A stretch of 64,000 nucleotides of DNA from JAOPZW01 sp963835295 (GCA_963835295.1 CAWIEX010000012.1:372001-436000), one strand, 5' to 3'. Numbered from the stretch's first letter, positions 35,200 through 43,970 are shown. Notes: generated by a model from the sequence alone, not told the origin. Numbers and translations: made by a program.

Positions 35200-36726
35200 T
35201 CAGCGCGCGGGCTCGAGGAACGGCGCCGCCAGCCCGGGCAGCAGCTCCTCGGCCACGCGCAGCGCCTCGCCGAGCTCGACGTCCTGCACGTCGTAGTGCT
35301 GCTCGCCGGCGGCGGTGGTCGCCGTCAGGGTGGCCAGGCCCGCGCGGCGCTGGAAGAACGAGCGCTCGACGTTCCACCCGATGATGCCCTCCGCCGCCAC
35401 CGCCGCGCGCCGGCGTACGAGCGAGCCGTGGGCGGCGACCAGGCGCCCGCCGGCCACGGCGTGCCCGAGGTTGCGGTAGCGATCGGCGGCGAGCGCCACC
35501 GCGATGGGCAGCAGGGCGAGCGCGGCCACCGGCAGCCACCACGGCCCGCCGATCGCCCAGGGGACGACCGCCAGCGCCGCGACGAGGAGCGCCCACGCGC
35601 TGAGCGCGCGCGTGTAGCGCCGTGTGCGGGCGCGCGGGCCGTGGGCGGTGAGCGGGCGCGTCACGGGCTCCGCGGCGGCGATCACCTCGGCGGCCACGCG
35701 CTGGACCTCGGCGCGGGGGGCCGGCGGCACGAGCAGCGATCCGCCGCGCTCGGCTCCGCGGCCGACGCGCAGGCCGGTGGCGATGGCGATCAGGCGCGCC
35801 CCGGCGACCATGCGCAGGAGCAGCGGCTCGCTGACCTCCGTGCCGTGCAGCCGGCGCTCCTCGATCGTGGTCGCGCGGGTGGTGATGAGCCCGCGGGTGA
35901 CGTGGAGGGTCCCGCCGGGGTGGCGGGTGAGGCGGAAGTCCCAGAAGGCGAGCGCGTAGCCGACGATCGAGGCCACGACGACCGCCACGAGCGCGAGCAG
36001 CAGCAGGGCCACGGCGGTCAGCGCGACCGGCGCGTGGCCCAGGCGGTCGGCCAGGTGGCGCGCCGGGCCCCAGTTCTTGGGATCGAAGTGCGCCTCGTTG
36101 GCGACGTTGAGCAGGAAGCCGAGCACCACGCCGACGGAGACGACACCCGAGAGCGTGAAGGGCGCGAAGCGGACCCAGCTCGGATCGAGGCGGGCGAGCT
36201 CGGTCTCGGGCTCCTCCGCGGGCGCTGCGGTGGGCGCGCCCGGCACCGCGGCGGCGTCGGGGGGCGGCGCCTGCCGGGGGCGGTGCAGCAGCTCCGCGCG
36301 CAGCGCGACGGCTTGCGCCGCGGTGAGGCCGTCGAGGCGCACGCCGCCGCCCTCCTCGCGATCGGAGCGCCCGGTGCCGATCTCGACACGGGCCAGCCCG
36401 AGCAGCCGGTGCATCGCCCGCGCGGTGACGTCGACCGTGCGGATGCGGTCGCGCGACACGGAGCGCACGCGGCGCCGGAAGAGGCCCGAGCCGACCTCGA
36501 CGCGGTCCTCGGTCACGCGGTAGCGCGTCGTGAACCAGCGCGAGAACGCGAACCCGAGCGTGATGACGAGCGCGACGGCGATCCAGATGAGGCCGCGGCC
36601 GCCCCCGTTGCCGGCGACGAAGGCCGCCAGCAGCGCCGGGAGCGCGCGCGGGATCTCCTGGATGGGGTGGATGAGCAGCATGCGGCGGTCGAGCCGCCGC
36701 CCTGCGCCGCGCGCGGCTGGCGTCAC
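35200..36726 (-). CDS. Bacterial PH-domain membrane protein, YdbT-like
   Basis: 508 residues. Membrane helix pairs alternate with bacterial PH domains (PF03703): TRYRVTEDRVEVGSGLFRRR at about 60, a central DFRLTRHPGGTLHVTRGLIT and a third near residue 400 (VAGGRLVAAHGSLVRRRAAV). This matches the YdbT architecture. GTG 36726 overlaps the YdbS stop as GTGA, which fixes the start. In Bacillus the YdbS-YdbT pair protects against certain antimicrobial peptides; that role here is only an analogy. Confidence 0.87.
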   Translation of the reverse strand: MTPAARGAGRRLDRRMLLIHPIQEIPRALPALLAAFVAGNGGGRGLIWIAVALVITLGFAFSRWFTTRYRVTEDRVEVGSGLFRRRVRSVSRDRIRTVDVTARAMHRLLGLARVEIGTGRSDREEGGGVRLDGLTAAQAVALRAELLHRPRQAPPPDAAAVPGAPTAAPAEEPETELARLDPSWVRFAPFTLSGVVSVGVVLGFLLNVANEAHFDPKNWGPARHLADRLGHAPVALTAVALLLLALVAVVVASIVGYALAFWDFRLTRHPGGTLHVTRGLITTRATTIEERRLHGTEVSEPLLLRMVAGARLIAIATGLRVGRGAERGGSLLVPPAPRAEVQRVAAEVIAAAEPVTRPLTAHGPRARTRRYTRALSAWALLVAALAVVPWAIGGPWWLPVAALALLPIAVALAADRYRNLGHAVAGGRLVAAHGSLVRRRAAVAAEGIIGWNVERSFFQRRAGLATLTATTAAGEQHYDVQDVELGEALRVAEELLPGLAAPFLEPAR

Positions 36727-37262
36727 GTGCCGTCGCCCCGTGTGGCCTGGGCCGCGCTCGTCAGCTCGTCGACCAGCCGCTCGGCCGTCGCGCGATCGAG
36801 TCCCGCGATGGAGAGCGGGCCGGCGGCCGACGCGGTGGTCACCGTCACGTCGGCCAGGCCGAAGAGCTGCTCGAGCGGGCCGCGCTCGCTGTCGACCGTC
36901 TGGATGCGCGAGATCGGCGCGATGCGCGACTCCTGGTACAGCCATCCGGCGCGCGTGTAGACGGCCTGCGGCGCGACCTCCCAGCGGTGCACGTTGTAGC
37001 GCCACTGCGGCATGACGATGGCGTGCGCCAGGGCGACGAGCACGGTGAGGACGAGGGCCAGCGCGTGCAGGGCGCGGTGCCCGTCGGCGAGCAGCCACGC
37101 GATCTGGGCCGCGACGACGACCAGCCAGCCGCTCACGGCGCGCACGCGCCAGTAGCGGATCGCGGCGCGGCTGACGCGGTGGCGCGGCGGGCGCAGCGAG
37201 AGGGCGGGCGCGGCGGGGACGTCGGACGCGTCGTGGGCGGGCGGAGCGGGGACGTCGGGCAC
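36723..37262 (-). CDS. Bacterial PH-domain membrane protein, YdbS-like
   Basis: 179 residues. Two membrane helices (about 44-60 and 65-84) precede a single PH domain: YNVHRWEVAPQAVYTRAGWL, RIAPISRIQTVDSERGPLEQ and LFGLADVTVTTAS. It is the partner of the downstream YdbT-like protein and overlaps its start. The pair is probably a membrane complex. Confidence 0.85.
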   Translation of the reverse strand: MPDVPAPPAHDASDVPAAPALSLRPPRHRVSRAAIRYWRVRAVSGWLVVVAAQIAWLLADGHRALHALALVLTVLVALAHAIVMPQWRYNVHRWEVAPQAVYTRAGWLYQESRIAPISRIQTVDSERGPLEQLFGLADVTVTTASAAGPLSIAGLDRATAERLVDELTSAAQATRGDGT

Positions 37263-37327
37263 GTCGTGGAGGATGCCAGCCGACCGGGCCAGCCCCGCCG
37301 CCCCGGCGGTCCGCCCGCGGGCGGGCC

Positions 37328-37972
37328 CTATGACACGTCGGCCGTGGCGACGCTGCGCGAGCCCCGCCTGTGGCGGCGGTCGGCGCCGTCGATGGCCTCG
37401 CCCAGCGCGATGGCCTCGAACATCATCATCACGAGGCCGACCTCGATCTCCTCGTCAGCCGCCTCGCTCTCGAGACGCTCGCGCGCGTCGGCCTCGATGC
37501 GCTGCGCCTGCTCGTAGAGGCGCGTGCACGCCTTGGCCAGTTGCTGCCAGCCCTTGGCGTCGAGCGTCATCGACAGGCGGATGAGCGCCGCGTCGCGGTG
37601 GTCGAACCCGCCGGCGGCCGCCGACGCGCGCGCGTAGTCGTCGATCATCTGCAGCGACGAGCCGACGGCCGCCTGCTTGGCGATCGGCGGAGCCTTCTCC
37701 CACGCCTCGTCGGTGATCTCCGGGCGGGCCTTCGCCTTGTAGTGGTGCTCGACGGCGCCGCGGACCCGGGTCTCGCCCACGAGCTCGATGAGCCCGAGCT
37801 GGTGAAGCGTGCGCACGTGGTAGGAGACCGTGCCCAGGGTGCCTTCGAGCACCTGCGCGAGCTCGACCGGGCTCGCCTTGCGCTCCATCAGGATCGCGAG
37901 GATGCGCACCCGCAGCGGGTGGCTCATGGCCTTGACGTAGCGCGGGTCGTCGATGCTGGTGACGGGCTTCAT
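37328..37972 (-). CDS. Winged helix (ArsR-like) regulator
   Basis: 214 residues. The N-terminal winged helix has ALRVRIL-type core MSHPLRVRILAILMERKASP, recognition helix GTLGTVSYHVRTLHQLGLIE and wing GAVEHHYKAKARPE. A 130-residue helical C-terminal domain with several Met-rich segments (VGLVMMMFEAIALGEAID) may bind a ligand or dimerise. It overlaps the upstream ECF sigma gene by ATGA (37969-37972), so sigma factor and regulator are translated together. Confidence 0.87.
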   Translation of the reverse strand: MKPVTSIDDPRYVKAMSHPLRVRILAILMERKASPVELAQVLEGTLGTVSYHVRTLHQLGLIELVGETRVRGAVEHHYKAKARPEITDEAWEKAPPIAKQAAVGSSLQMIDDYARASAAAGGFDHRDAALIRLSMTLDAKGWQQLAKACTRLYEQAQRIEADARERLESEAADEEIEVGLVMMMFEAIALGEAIDGADRRHRRGSRSVATADVS

Positions 37973-38460
37973 TCCTCGAAGAGGGTCGGGCGCAGGCGTG
38001 CGCGGAGGCGGTGGAGGCGAACCTTAGCCGTGCCGTCGGGCATTCCGAGGAGATCCGCCACTTCACGCTGCGTCATGTCCGCCCAGTATCGGGCAAGAAG
38101 CAGCCGACGGTCGCCCTCCGAGAGCTCGGCCAGCGCCCGGCGCACGTCGATGGCGAGGGCCACGTGCGCATCGGCCGCGGGGGCGGACGGCTCCGCCGCG
38201 GTCTCGAGCGACTGCGCCCGCGGCGGTCCGCGCAACCGGTAGGCCTCGCGGCGCGCGATGGCCGCCACCCAGGCCTGCGGGTGCTCGGGCGTGCGACAGC
38301 TGGCGTGGTGCCGCCACGCCTTGATCGCCGCCTCTTGGGCGGCGTCGTCGGCCGCTGCGCCCGGACCGAGGATGCGCCGCGCCTCCTCCCAGCACTTGGT
38401 GCGCACCCATTCCCAGTCCCAGCTCGCCGGCTCCTCCCCACGGGAGCCGCGATGAGTCAT
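37969..38460 (-). CDS. ECF-type RNA polymerase sigma factor
   Basis: 163 residues. Region 2: CWEEARRILGPGAAADDAAQ with EAAIKAWRHHASCRTP, the helical core-binding part. Region 4: LSEGDRRLLLARYWADMTQR then EVADLLGMPDGTAKVRLHRL, the -35 recognition HTH. No anti-sigma gene is adjacent; the overlapped ArsR-like gene may fill a regulatory role. A TACAGT box 11 bases before the ATG could give it its own promoter inside the operon. Confidence 0.85.
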   Translation of the reverse strand: MTHRGSRGEEPASWDWEWVRTKCWEEARRILGPGAAADDAAQEAAIKAWRHHASCRTPEHPQAWVAAIARREAYRLRGPPRAQSLETAAEPSAPAADAHVALAIDVRRALAELSEGDRRLLLARYWADMTQREVADLLGMPDGTAKVRLHRLRARLRPTLFEE

Positions 38461-38478
38461 GTCGCGCGCGGACTGTAA

Positions 38479-38904
38479 TCACTGCAGCGACTCCCGCGGG
38501 GCCCAGATCGCGTCGAACGCTGCCGGGTCCGTCGGAAGCAGCCAGCACGCCGCCACGCGGTCGTCGCGCAGGCGGTAGAGCCCGACGGTCGACCAGCGGT
38601 GCTCGAGGCCGTCGATCGTCGCCGTGCCGTCGGTGAGGACCGCGACGTGGTCGCCGTCGCCCACGAGGACCTCGCCCGGGTGCATGCGGAAGCTGCGCTC
38701 GGCGATCGCGCGCCGGCGCGTGAAGTAGTCGATCACGGCTTCGAGCCCGCGGTACTCCCCGGCGATGGCGTTGCGGCCCGGGACCACCCACACGATGTCC
38801 TCGGTGAGGATGTCGTGCAGGGGCTCACGCGGGCCTCCGGCATAGAACGCCGCCTGCGCCTCATGCAGGCGCGCGAGGGTCCGCTCGGCCTGCGCGCGGG
38901 TCAC
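38479..38904 (-). CDS. SnoaL-like / NTF2-fold protein
   Basis: 141 residues. AQAAFYAGGPREPLHDILTE, then DIVWVVPGRNAIAGEYRGLE and EHRWSTVGLYRLRDDRVAAC form the cone-shaped NTF2 fold of SnoaL-like proteins. Members are cyclases, isomerases or ligand-binding proteins. It overlaps the ECF41 sigma gene by ATGA (38901-38904). Since ECF41 sigma factors themselves carry a SnoaL-like C-terminal domain, this separate copy may bind a similar ligand. Confidence 0.83.
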   Translation of the reverse strand: MTRAQAERTLARLHEAQAAFYAGGPREPLHDILTEDIVWVVPGRNAIAGEYRGLEAVIDYFTRRRAIAERSFRMHPGEVLVGDGDHVAVLTDGTATIDGLEHRWSTVGLYRLRDDRVAACWLLPTDPAAFDAIWAPRESLQ

Positions 38905-39779
38905 GGCGCCTGCAGGTGCGCGAGCTTGTCAGGGTTGGCGACGATGCGCACGGCCGTGACCAGGCCGTCGGCCACGTCGAGGGTGAGGACGGCGACGGCG
39001 TTGCCCTCGCCGTCGCGCGCGAGGCGGCCGGGGACACCGTTGACGAGCACCGAGTGCAGCGTGACGGGGCCGACGCCGCGGTCCGGGCGGCTGATGCCGA
39101 CCATCAAGCGCGCGACGTGCTCGCGGCCGTGGACCATGCGCCGCGGGGCCTGGGCCTTGCCGCCGCCGTCGGCGTAGGTGTAGACGTCGTCGGCCAGCAG
39201 CTCGATGAGCCCCTCGGTGTCGCCGTTCTGGCTCGCCTCGAGGAAGCGCTCGGTCAGCTCCTCGTGGGCCTCGCGGTCGACCGCGAAGCGCGGGCGCTCG
39301 GCGTCGACGTGGCGCCGCGCGCGGGTGACGAGCTGGCGCGCGTTGGCCTCGCTCTTGCCGATCACCTCGGCGATCTCGTCGTAGGGGTAGGAGAAGACCT
39401 CGCGCAGCAGGAAGGCCGCGCGCTCGACGGGGGACAGTCGTTCGAGGAGCACGAGGAAGGCGAGGGAGAGCGAGTCGGCCAGCTCGGCGTGCGCGCTCGG
39501 GTCGCCGGCGCCCTCGTCGGTGAGCAGCGGCTCGGGCAGCCACGGGCCGACGTACTCCTCGCGCCGGGCGCGCGCCGAGCGCAGGTGGTCGATGGCGAGG
39601 CGCGTGGTCACGGCGGACAGGTAGGCCTTGGGATTCTCGACCTCGGCCGGCTGGGCGCGGTGGTAGCGCAGGAAGGCCTCCTGGACGATGTCCTCGGCCT
39701 CGCTGACGCTGCCGATCATCCGGTAGGCGATGGAGAACAGGAGTGGGCGCAGCTCGGGATGCAGGTCGGTCTCGGTCAT
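38901..39779 (-). CDS. ECF41-family RNA polymerase sigma factor (SigJ-like)
   Basis: 292 residues. Region 2: LFSIAYRMIGSVSEAEDIVQ with EAFLRYHRAQP. The linker motif GPWLPEPLL is at about 79-86. Region 4: RLSPVERAAFLLREVFSYPY then DEIAEVIGKSEANARQLVTR. A SnoaL-like C-terminal extension of about 120 residues has DGGGK at 204-208, the ECF41 hallmark that replaces an anti-sigma factor. ATG 39779 is correct because the upstream in-frame GTG (39809) lies inside the promoter. It heads a minus-strand run reaching 35200. Confidence 0.93.
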   Translation of the reverse strand: MTETDLHPELRPLLFSIAYRMIGSVSEAEDIVQEAFLRYHRAQPAEVENPKAYLSAVTTRLAIDHLRSARARREEYVGPWLPEPLLTDEGAGDPSAHAELADSLSLAFLVLLERLSPVERAAFLLREVFSYPYDEIAEVIGKSEANARQLVTRARRHVDAERPRFAVDREAHEELTERFLEASQNGDTEGLIELLADDVYTYADGGGKAQAPRRMVHGREHVARLMVGISRPDRGVGPVTLHSVLVNGVPGRLARDGEGNAVAVLTLDVADGLVTAVRIVANPDKLAHLQAP

Positions 39780-39789
39780 CGCTCCCTGA

Positions 39790-39816
39790 GACGAAGCGGG
39801 CTCGCTCACTGTGACA
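39790..39816 (-). promoter_or_regulatory. ECF41-type promoter of the sigma gene itself
   Basis: On the minus strand TGTCACA (39816-39810), a spacer of exactly 16 bp, then CGTC (39793-39790), ending 10 bases before the ATG at 39779. This is the reported ECF41 consensus and indicates positive autoregulation. Confidence 0.85.
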
Positions 39817-39823
39817 CCCGGGT

Positions 39824-39850
39824 TGTCACAGCGCAGCGCGCCATCTCGTC
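39824..39850 (+). promoter_or_regulatory. ECF41-type promoter of the divergent epimerase gene
   Basis: TGTCACA (39824-39830), 16 bp, CGTC (39847-39850), nine bases before the ATG at 39860. The two divergent -35 elements form a perfect palindrome TGTGACA-cccgggt-TGTCACA. Confidence 0.87.
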
Positions 39851-39859
39851 TCAGGGGCC

Positions 39860-40858
39860 ATGAACACGATGAGAGTCTTCTTCGCCGGAGCGAGCGGGGC
39901 CGTCGGCCCGCCCGCCGTCCGGGAGCTGCTGGACCGCGGCCACGAGGTGGTCGCCATGACCTCGAGCGCGGCCAAGGCGCCGATGCTCGCCGAGCTCGGC
40001 GCCGAGCCCGTCGTGGCCGACGCGATGGACCCCGACGGGCTGACGCGCGCCGTTCGCGCCGCGCGGCCCGACGCCGTGGTCAACATGCTGACCCGCATCC
40101 CGGCCAAGCCCGCGCGGCCGTCGTCCATGCGCCCGACCAACGAGCTGCGCGAGCGCGGGGTGCGCCATCTCCTCGATGCCGCCGTGGCGGCCGGCGCGCG
40201 GCGCTTCGTGAGCGAGTCGTTCTTCGGCGTCTACGGCTTCGGCCCCCACGAGCGCCCGCGCACCGAGGACGACCCGATCGGCCGCGAGCGCAACCGCGGC
40301 GTCCAGGCGGTCGTCGACGCGATCGCCTCGTCCGAGGCCCAGGTCCGTGCCGCGAGCGACGAGCAACGCGTCGAAGGGGTGTCGCTGCGCTTCGCCGCCT
40401 TCCACGGCCCGCTGGCGCCGAACATGGCCGTCATGGCCGACCTCGTGCGCGAGCGCCGACTGCCGGTCATCGGAGCCCACGGCGCGACGATGCCGACGGT
40501 CGAGCTCGGCGACGCCGTCCGCGCGGTGGCCGACGCGCTCGAGCGCGCGCCCGCGGGGCGCGTCTACAACGTCGTCGACGACGAGCCGGTGGCCATGGAC
40601 GACTACCTGGCCGAGCTCGCGCGGGTCGTGGGCGCGCCGGCGCCGCGCCACGTCCCGTACTGGCTCGTGCGCGCCGCCGCGCCGTACATGGCGACGTTCA
40701 TGGGCCGCGCGGGGGTCCCGATGTCCAACGCCCGGATCGCCGACGAGCTGGGCTGGCGCCCGCGGTACCCGACGTACCGCGAGGCGCTCGCCCTGCTCGA
40801 ACCCGCCGTCGATCAGCCGCCGAACCGCGCGCGCAGGGCCAGGACGTTGGCCACGTAG
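39860..40858 (+). CDS. NAD(P)-dependent epimerase/reductase under ECF41 control
   Basis: 332 residues of extended SDR type. MRVFFAGASGAVGPPAVREL is the nucleotide-binding start, GARRFVSESFFGVYGFGPHE holds the Ser and Tyr of the active site, and a substrate domain ends GWRPRYPTYREALALLEP. ECF41 target genes are typically a carboxymuconolactone decarboxylase, oxidoreductase or epimerase, and this gene is of the last type. The 3' end overlaps the convergent LysM gene by 46 bp. Confidence 0.9.
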   Translation: MNTMRVFFAGASGAVGPPAVRELLDRGHEVVAMTSSAAKAPMLAELGAEPVVADAMDPDGLTRAVRAARPDAVVNMLTRIPAKPARPSSMRPTNELRERGVRHLLDAAVAAGARRFVSESFFGVYGFGPHERPRTEDDPIGRERNRGVQAVVDAIASSEAQVRAASDEQRVEGVSLRFAAFHGPLAPNMAVMADLVRERRLPVIGAHGATMPTVELGDAVRAVADALERAPAGRVYNVVDDEPVAMDDYLAELARVVGAPAPRHVPYWLVRAAAPYMATFMGRAGVPMSNARIADELGWRPRYPTYREALALLEPAVDQPPNRARRARTLAT

Positions 40859-41913
40859 CGACGGGTCTCCGGCAGCATCCCGATGCGCCGCACCGAGGAA
40901 AGCCCCTGGTAGTAGCCGGCAGCGGCCAGAGAGGGATCGCCGTTGGCCTCGCGCAGCAGGTGGGCGAGGTACAGCGAGCCGGCCTTGACGTTGTCGGTCG
41001 GCGAGGTCGGATCCAGGCGCGCGGAGCTCAGGTTGGACTGGACCCAGCTCCACGTGCCGGGCATGACCTGCATGACCCCGCGGGCGTTGGCCGGCGAGAT
41101 CATCGCGTTGTTGAAGCCGCTCTCCTGCCACGCGATGGCAGCCGCCAGCGACGACGGCGCGCCCGACTGTGCCGCGAGCGTGCCGACCTGCCCGGCGGTC
41201 AGGCGCCCGGGCGAGGCCATGGGCGCCGCCTGCGGGACGATCGTCCGCGCCGGGGCCGGCGTGGTCGTGTTGATCGCCGCGCCGGTCGGGAGCTTGATGA
41301 TGGTGCCGGCGACGAGCTGGGAGGTCGGGTTCAGCCCGTTCATGTACGCCATCTGGGCCGCGGGCACGCGCGCCGCGGCCGCCAGGCCGCTCAGCGTGTC
41401 GCCGGGGCGCACCTTGTAGGCGCCCATCGCCTCGGGGGCACCCGTGGCCGCAGCGGGGGCGGCCTGGGCCACCGGCGCGCTGCCCGGAGCCGGCAGCCTG
41501 AGCGTCGTGCCCTGGATCACCCACGAGTCGAGCTTCAGCCCGTTGGCAGCCGCCAGCGAGCCCAGCGACACGCCGTGGCGGGCGGCGATGGCGCTCAGCG
41601 TGTCGCCGGGGGCGACGCGATAGCCGCCGCCGCCCGAGGCCACCGGCGCCGAGGCGGTGCCGGGGGAGGAGGGCGCCGCGTTGACCGGCGGGGTTGGCGC
41701 CTGTCCGGGCGCGGGGATGGTCAGGTTCGTGCCGGCGACGACGCGCGCCTCGGTGGAGAGGCCGTTGGCGGTCGCCACCGCGCTCGTCGGCAGGTTGTTG
41801 GCGTAGGCGATGCCCCACAGCGTCTCGCCGGGGGCCACCGTGTGAGTGGCCGCCATGGACGTCGCGGGCACCAGGGCGCACGCGGCCATCGCGGCCAGCA
41901 GGGAACGGAGCAT
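40813..41913 (-). CDS. Secreted LysM-repeat lytic transglycosylase
   Basis: 366 residues. Signal peptide (about 1-21, LLAAMAACALVPATSMA), then three LysM cell-wall-binding repeats at about 23-66 (HTVAPGETLWGIAYANN), 96-140 (YRVAPGDTLSAIAARHG) and 165-210 (YKVRPGDTLSGLAAAAR), joined by Pro/Ala linkers. The C-terminal SLT domain has catalytic Glu in AAAIAWQESGFNNAM and GVMQVMPGTWSWV. It should cut peptidoglycan outside the cell. TAGGCA seven bases before the ATG suggests a leaderless mRNA. Confidence 0.92.
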   Translation of the reverse strand: MLRSLLAAMAACALVPATSMAATHTVAPGETLWGIAYANNLPTSAVATANGLSTEARVVAGTNLTIPAPGQAPTPPVNAAPSSPGTASAPVASGGGGYRVAPGDTLSAIAARHGVSLGSLAAANGLKLDSWVIQGTTLRLPAPGSAPVAQAAPAAATGAPEAMGAYKVRPGDTLSGLAAAARVPAAQMAYMNGLNPTSQLVAGTIIKLPTGAAINTTTPAPARTIVPQAAPMASPGRLTAGQVGTLAAQSGAPSSLAAAIAWQESGFNNAMISPANARGVMQVMPGTWSWVQSNLSSARLDPTSPTDNVKAGSLYLAHLLREANGDPSLAAAGYYQGLSSVRRIGMLPETRRYVANVLALRARFGG

Positions 41914-42009
41914 GGGACGTTGCCTACCACCGCCCAGCCTGTGCTGACCCGTATCGCGCGGTGTTCCGTGAACCTGCAAGCCGCGCTGCACCTGCGATTC
42001 TCTGCCCCG

Positions 42010-42615
42010 ATGACCGCCGCACAGGCCAAGCTGTGGCTGCAGAAGTGGCGCTGGTACGAGCGCAACACGCTCCCGTGGAACCGTGCCCGTATCCACTGGG
42101 AGATGGCCAAGCGCGAGGCCTTCGTGCGCTGGCCGGTGCACGGCAACGTGCTGGAGGCGCTGCTCGAGGAGCGCCTGGAGGTCGGCGCCGGGACGCTGTT
42201 CGAGCCGGGGGTGTGGATCACCGCGCCGGGCGAGGCCCGCGTGCGCATCGGCGAGGGCAGCTTCCTCAACCTCAACGTGATGGTCGCGAGCGTCGAGCTC
42301 GTCGAGATCGGCTCGCACTGCATGTTCGCCAACGGCTGCTTCGTCACCGACGGCAACCACCGCTTCGACGACCGTGATCGCCCCGTCACCTGGCAGGGCT
42401 TCACGACCAAGGGGCCCACGCGCGTCGGCGACAACGTGTGGTGCGGGGCCAACGTCGTCATCACCAGCGGCGTGACGATCGGCGAGCGCTGCGTCATCGG
42501 GGCCAACTCGGTGGTCACCGCCGACGTCCCTGCCGGGTCCATCGCCGCCGGCTCGCCCGCCCGCGTGCTCAAGGCGATCACATGGGCGGAGAGCCCCGCG
42601 GCCAGCGTGTCGTGA
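42010..42615 (+). CDS. Left-handed beta-helix (hexapeptide) acyltransferase
   Basis: 201 residues. Hexapeptide repeats form the beta helix: VRIGEGSFLNLNVMVASVEL, EIGSHCMFANGCFVTDGNHR and VGDNVWCGANVVITSGVTIG then ERCVIGANSVVTADVPAGSI. This is the NodL/WcaF/maltose acetyltransferase type, which transfers acetyl or other acyl groups to sugars. His in TDGNHRFDD is in the usual catalytic loop. The N-terminal 65 residues are helical. The acceptor is unknown; a glycan or cell-wall sugar is plausible. Confidence 0.85.
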   Translation: MTAAQAKLWLQKWRWYERNTLPWNRARIHWEMAKREAFVRWPVHGNVLEALLEERLEVGAGTLFEPGVWITAPGEARVRIGEGSFLNLNVMVASVELVEIGSHCMFANGCFVTDGNHRFDDRDRPVTWQGFTTKGPTRVGDNVWCGANVVITSGVTIGERCVIGANSVVTADVPAGSIAAGSPARVLKAITWAESPAASVS

Positions 42616-42630
42616 GCCTTACTCGGCCAA

Positions 42631-42870
42631 CTACTTGGAGACGATCACGTAGACGCCGAACACCACGCTGCCGCCGAAGGCAAAGGCCGCCACGGCGCCC
42701 AGGACGACGTAGGCCGAGGCCACTCGGCCGCGGTCGGCTCGGCGGTGGTCGGCGGCGCGCGTGGCGCCGAGGATGAGGGTCGCGAAGGCGATCGACACCC
42801 CCACGCCCGCGAGCGCGCCGGCCCACACGAGCTCGAAGAGCTGCCCCCAGTCGATGGCGGCGATCGTCAT
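42631..42870 (-). CDS. Small membrane protein of the phosphate transport operon
   Basis: 79 residues with two predicted membrane helices, about 10-34 and 50-76, joined by a basic loop (ATRAADHRRADRGRV). ATG 42870 overlaps the permease stop by ATGA (42867-42870). Third gene of the DUF47-Pit operon; an accessory role is inferred from position. Confidence 0.72.
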   Translation of the reverse strand: MTIAAIDWGQLFELVWAGALAGVGVSIAFATLILGATRAADHRRADRGRVASAYVVLGAVAAFAFGGSVVFGVYVIVSK

Positions 42871-43970
42871 GCGTCGGCGGTGAGGACCTGGCCGCGGGCC
42901 ACGCGCCGCCCGAGGAAGGCGAGCACGACGCCGAGGATCGAGAGCGAGACGACCACGGGCCCCAGCGCGCCCGAGCCGAAGATGGAGCTGACGCCGTAGG
43001 CCGATGCGCCGATGAGGGCAGCGGCGGGCAGCGTGAGGACCCACGCGACGGCGATGTTGCCGGCCACGCCCCAGCGCACGGCCGACAGCCGCGTGGCCGC
43101 TCCGGCGCCCATCACGCCGCCGGACATGACGTGGGTGGTCGACAGCGGGTAGCCGAGGTGTGAGGCGACCAGGACCACCGCGGCGCCCGACCCCTGCGCC
43201 GAGAAGCCCTGCGCCGGGTCCATCTTGATGATCCGGCTGCCGACGGTGCGGATGATCCGCCAACCGCCGGTGTAGGTGCCCAGCGCGATGGCGGTCGCCG
43301 ACGAGACGATGACCCAGGTGGGGACGTCGAAGCCGGTCGCCGGCAGGTTGCCGTGCGCGACCAGCGCCAGGGTGATGATCCCCATCGTCTTCTGGGCGTC
43401 GTTGGTCCCGTGGGCCAGTGAGAACATCGAGCCCGAGACCAGCTGGCCGAGCCGGTAGGCGCGGTTGACGGGCCCGGGACGCAGCCGGCCGACGATCCGG
43501 TAGGCGATGAGGATCGCGATCCCGGCCACCGTGAAGGCGAGGATCGGGGCCACGATGCCCGGGACGATGACCTTCTCGACCAGCCCGTCGCCCTGGATCG
43601 CGCTCGCGCCGCTGGCCGCGAAGGCCGCCCCTACGAGGCCGCCGATGAGCGCATGCGACGAGCTCGACGGAAGTCCGAAGTACCAGGTGGCGAGGTTCCA
43701 CGCGATCGCGCCGATGAGGCCCGCGAAGACGACGGTGGTGGTCACGTCCTCGGACTCGACGATGCCCTGAGCCACGGTCGCGGCGACCTTGAGCGAGATG
43801 AAGGCGCCGGCGAAGTTCAGGACAGCCGACAGGAGGACCGCCGTGCGCGGCGACATCGCGCGCGTCGAGACCGAGGTGGCGATCGCGTTGGCGGTGTCGT
43901 GGAAGCCGTTGGTGAAGTCGAACACCAGCGCGGTGGCGACGACGATGACCAGGACGACGTCGGAGCTCAC
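42867..43970 (-). CDS. PiT-family inorganic phosphate transporter
   Basis: 367 residues, about ten helices. The two signature repeats are FDFTNGFHDTANAIATSVST near the start and MFSLAHGTNDAQKTMGIITL in the middle, with GLPSSSSHALIGGLVGA and GYPLSTTHVMSGGVMGAG. It is a secondary phosphate or metal-phosphate symporter. It overlaps the DUF47 gene by ATGA (43967-43970). Confidence 0.94.
   Translation of the reverse strand: MSSDVVLVIVVATALVFDFTNGFHDTANAIATSVSTRAMSPRTAVLLSAVLNFAGAFISLKVAATVAQGIVESEDVTTTVVFAGLIGAIAWNLATWYFGLPSSSSHALIGGLVGAAFAASGASAIQGDGLVEKVIVPGIVAPILAFTVAGIAILIAYRIVGRLRPGPVNRAYRLGQLVSGSMFSLAHGTNDAQKTMGIITLALVAHGNLPATGFDVPTWVIVSSATAIALGTYTGGWRIIRTVGSRIIKMDPAQGFSAQGSGAAVVLVASHLGYPLSTTHVMSGGVMGAGAATRLSAVRWGVAGNIAVAWVLTLPAAALIGASAYGVSSIFGSGALGPVVVSLSILGVVLAFLGRRVARGQVLTADA

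Noticed and set aside
39809..39811. Upstream GTG start for the ECF41 sigma factor
   Set aside because: It lies inside the spacer of the sigma gene's own promoter, upstream of the CGTC -10 element, so it cannot be on that transcript.
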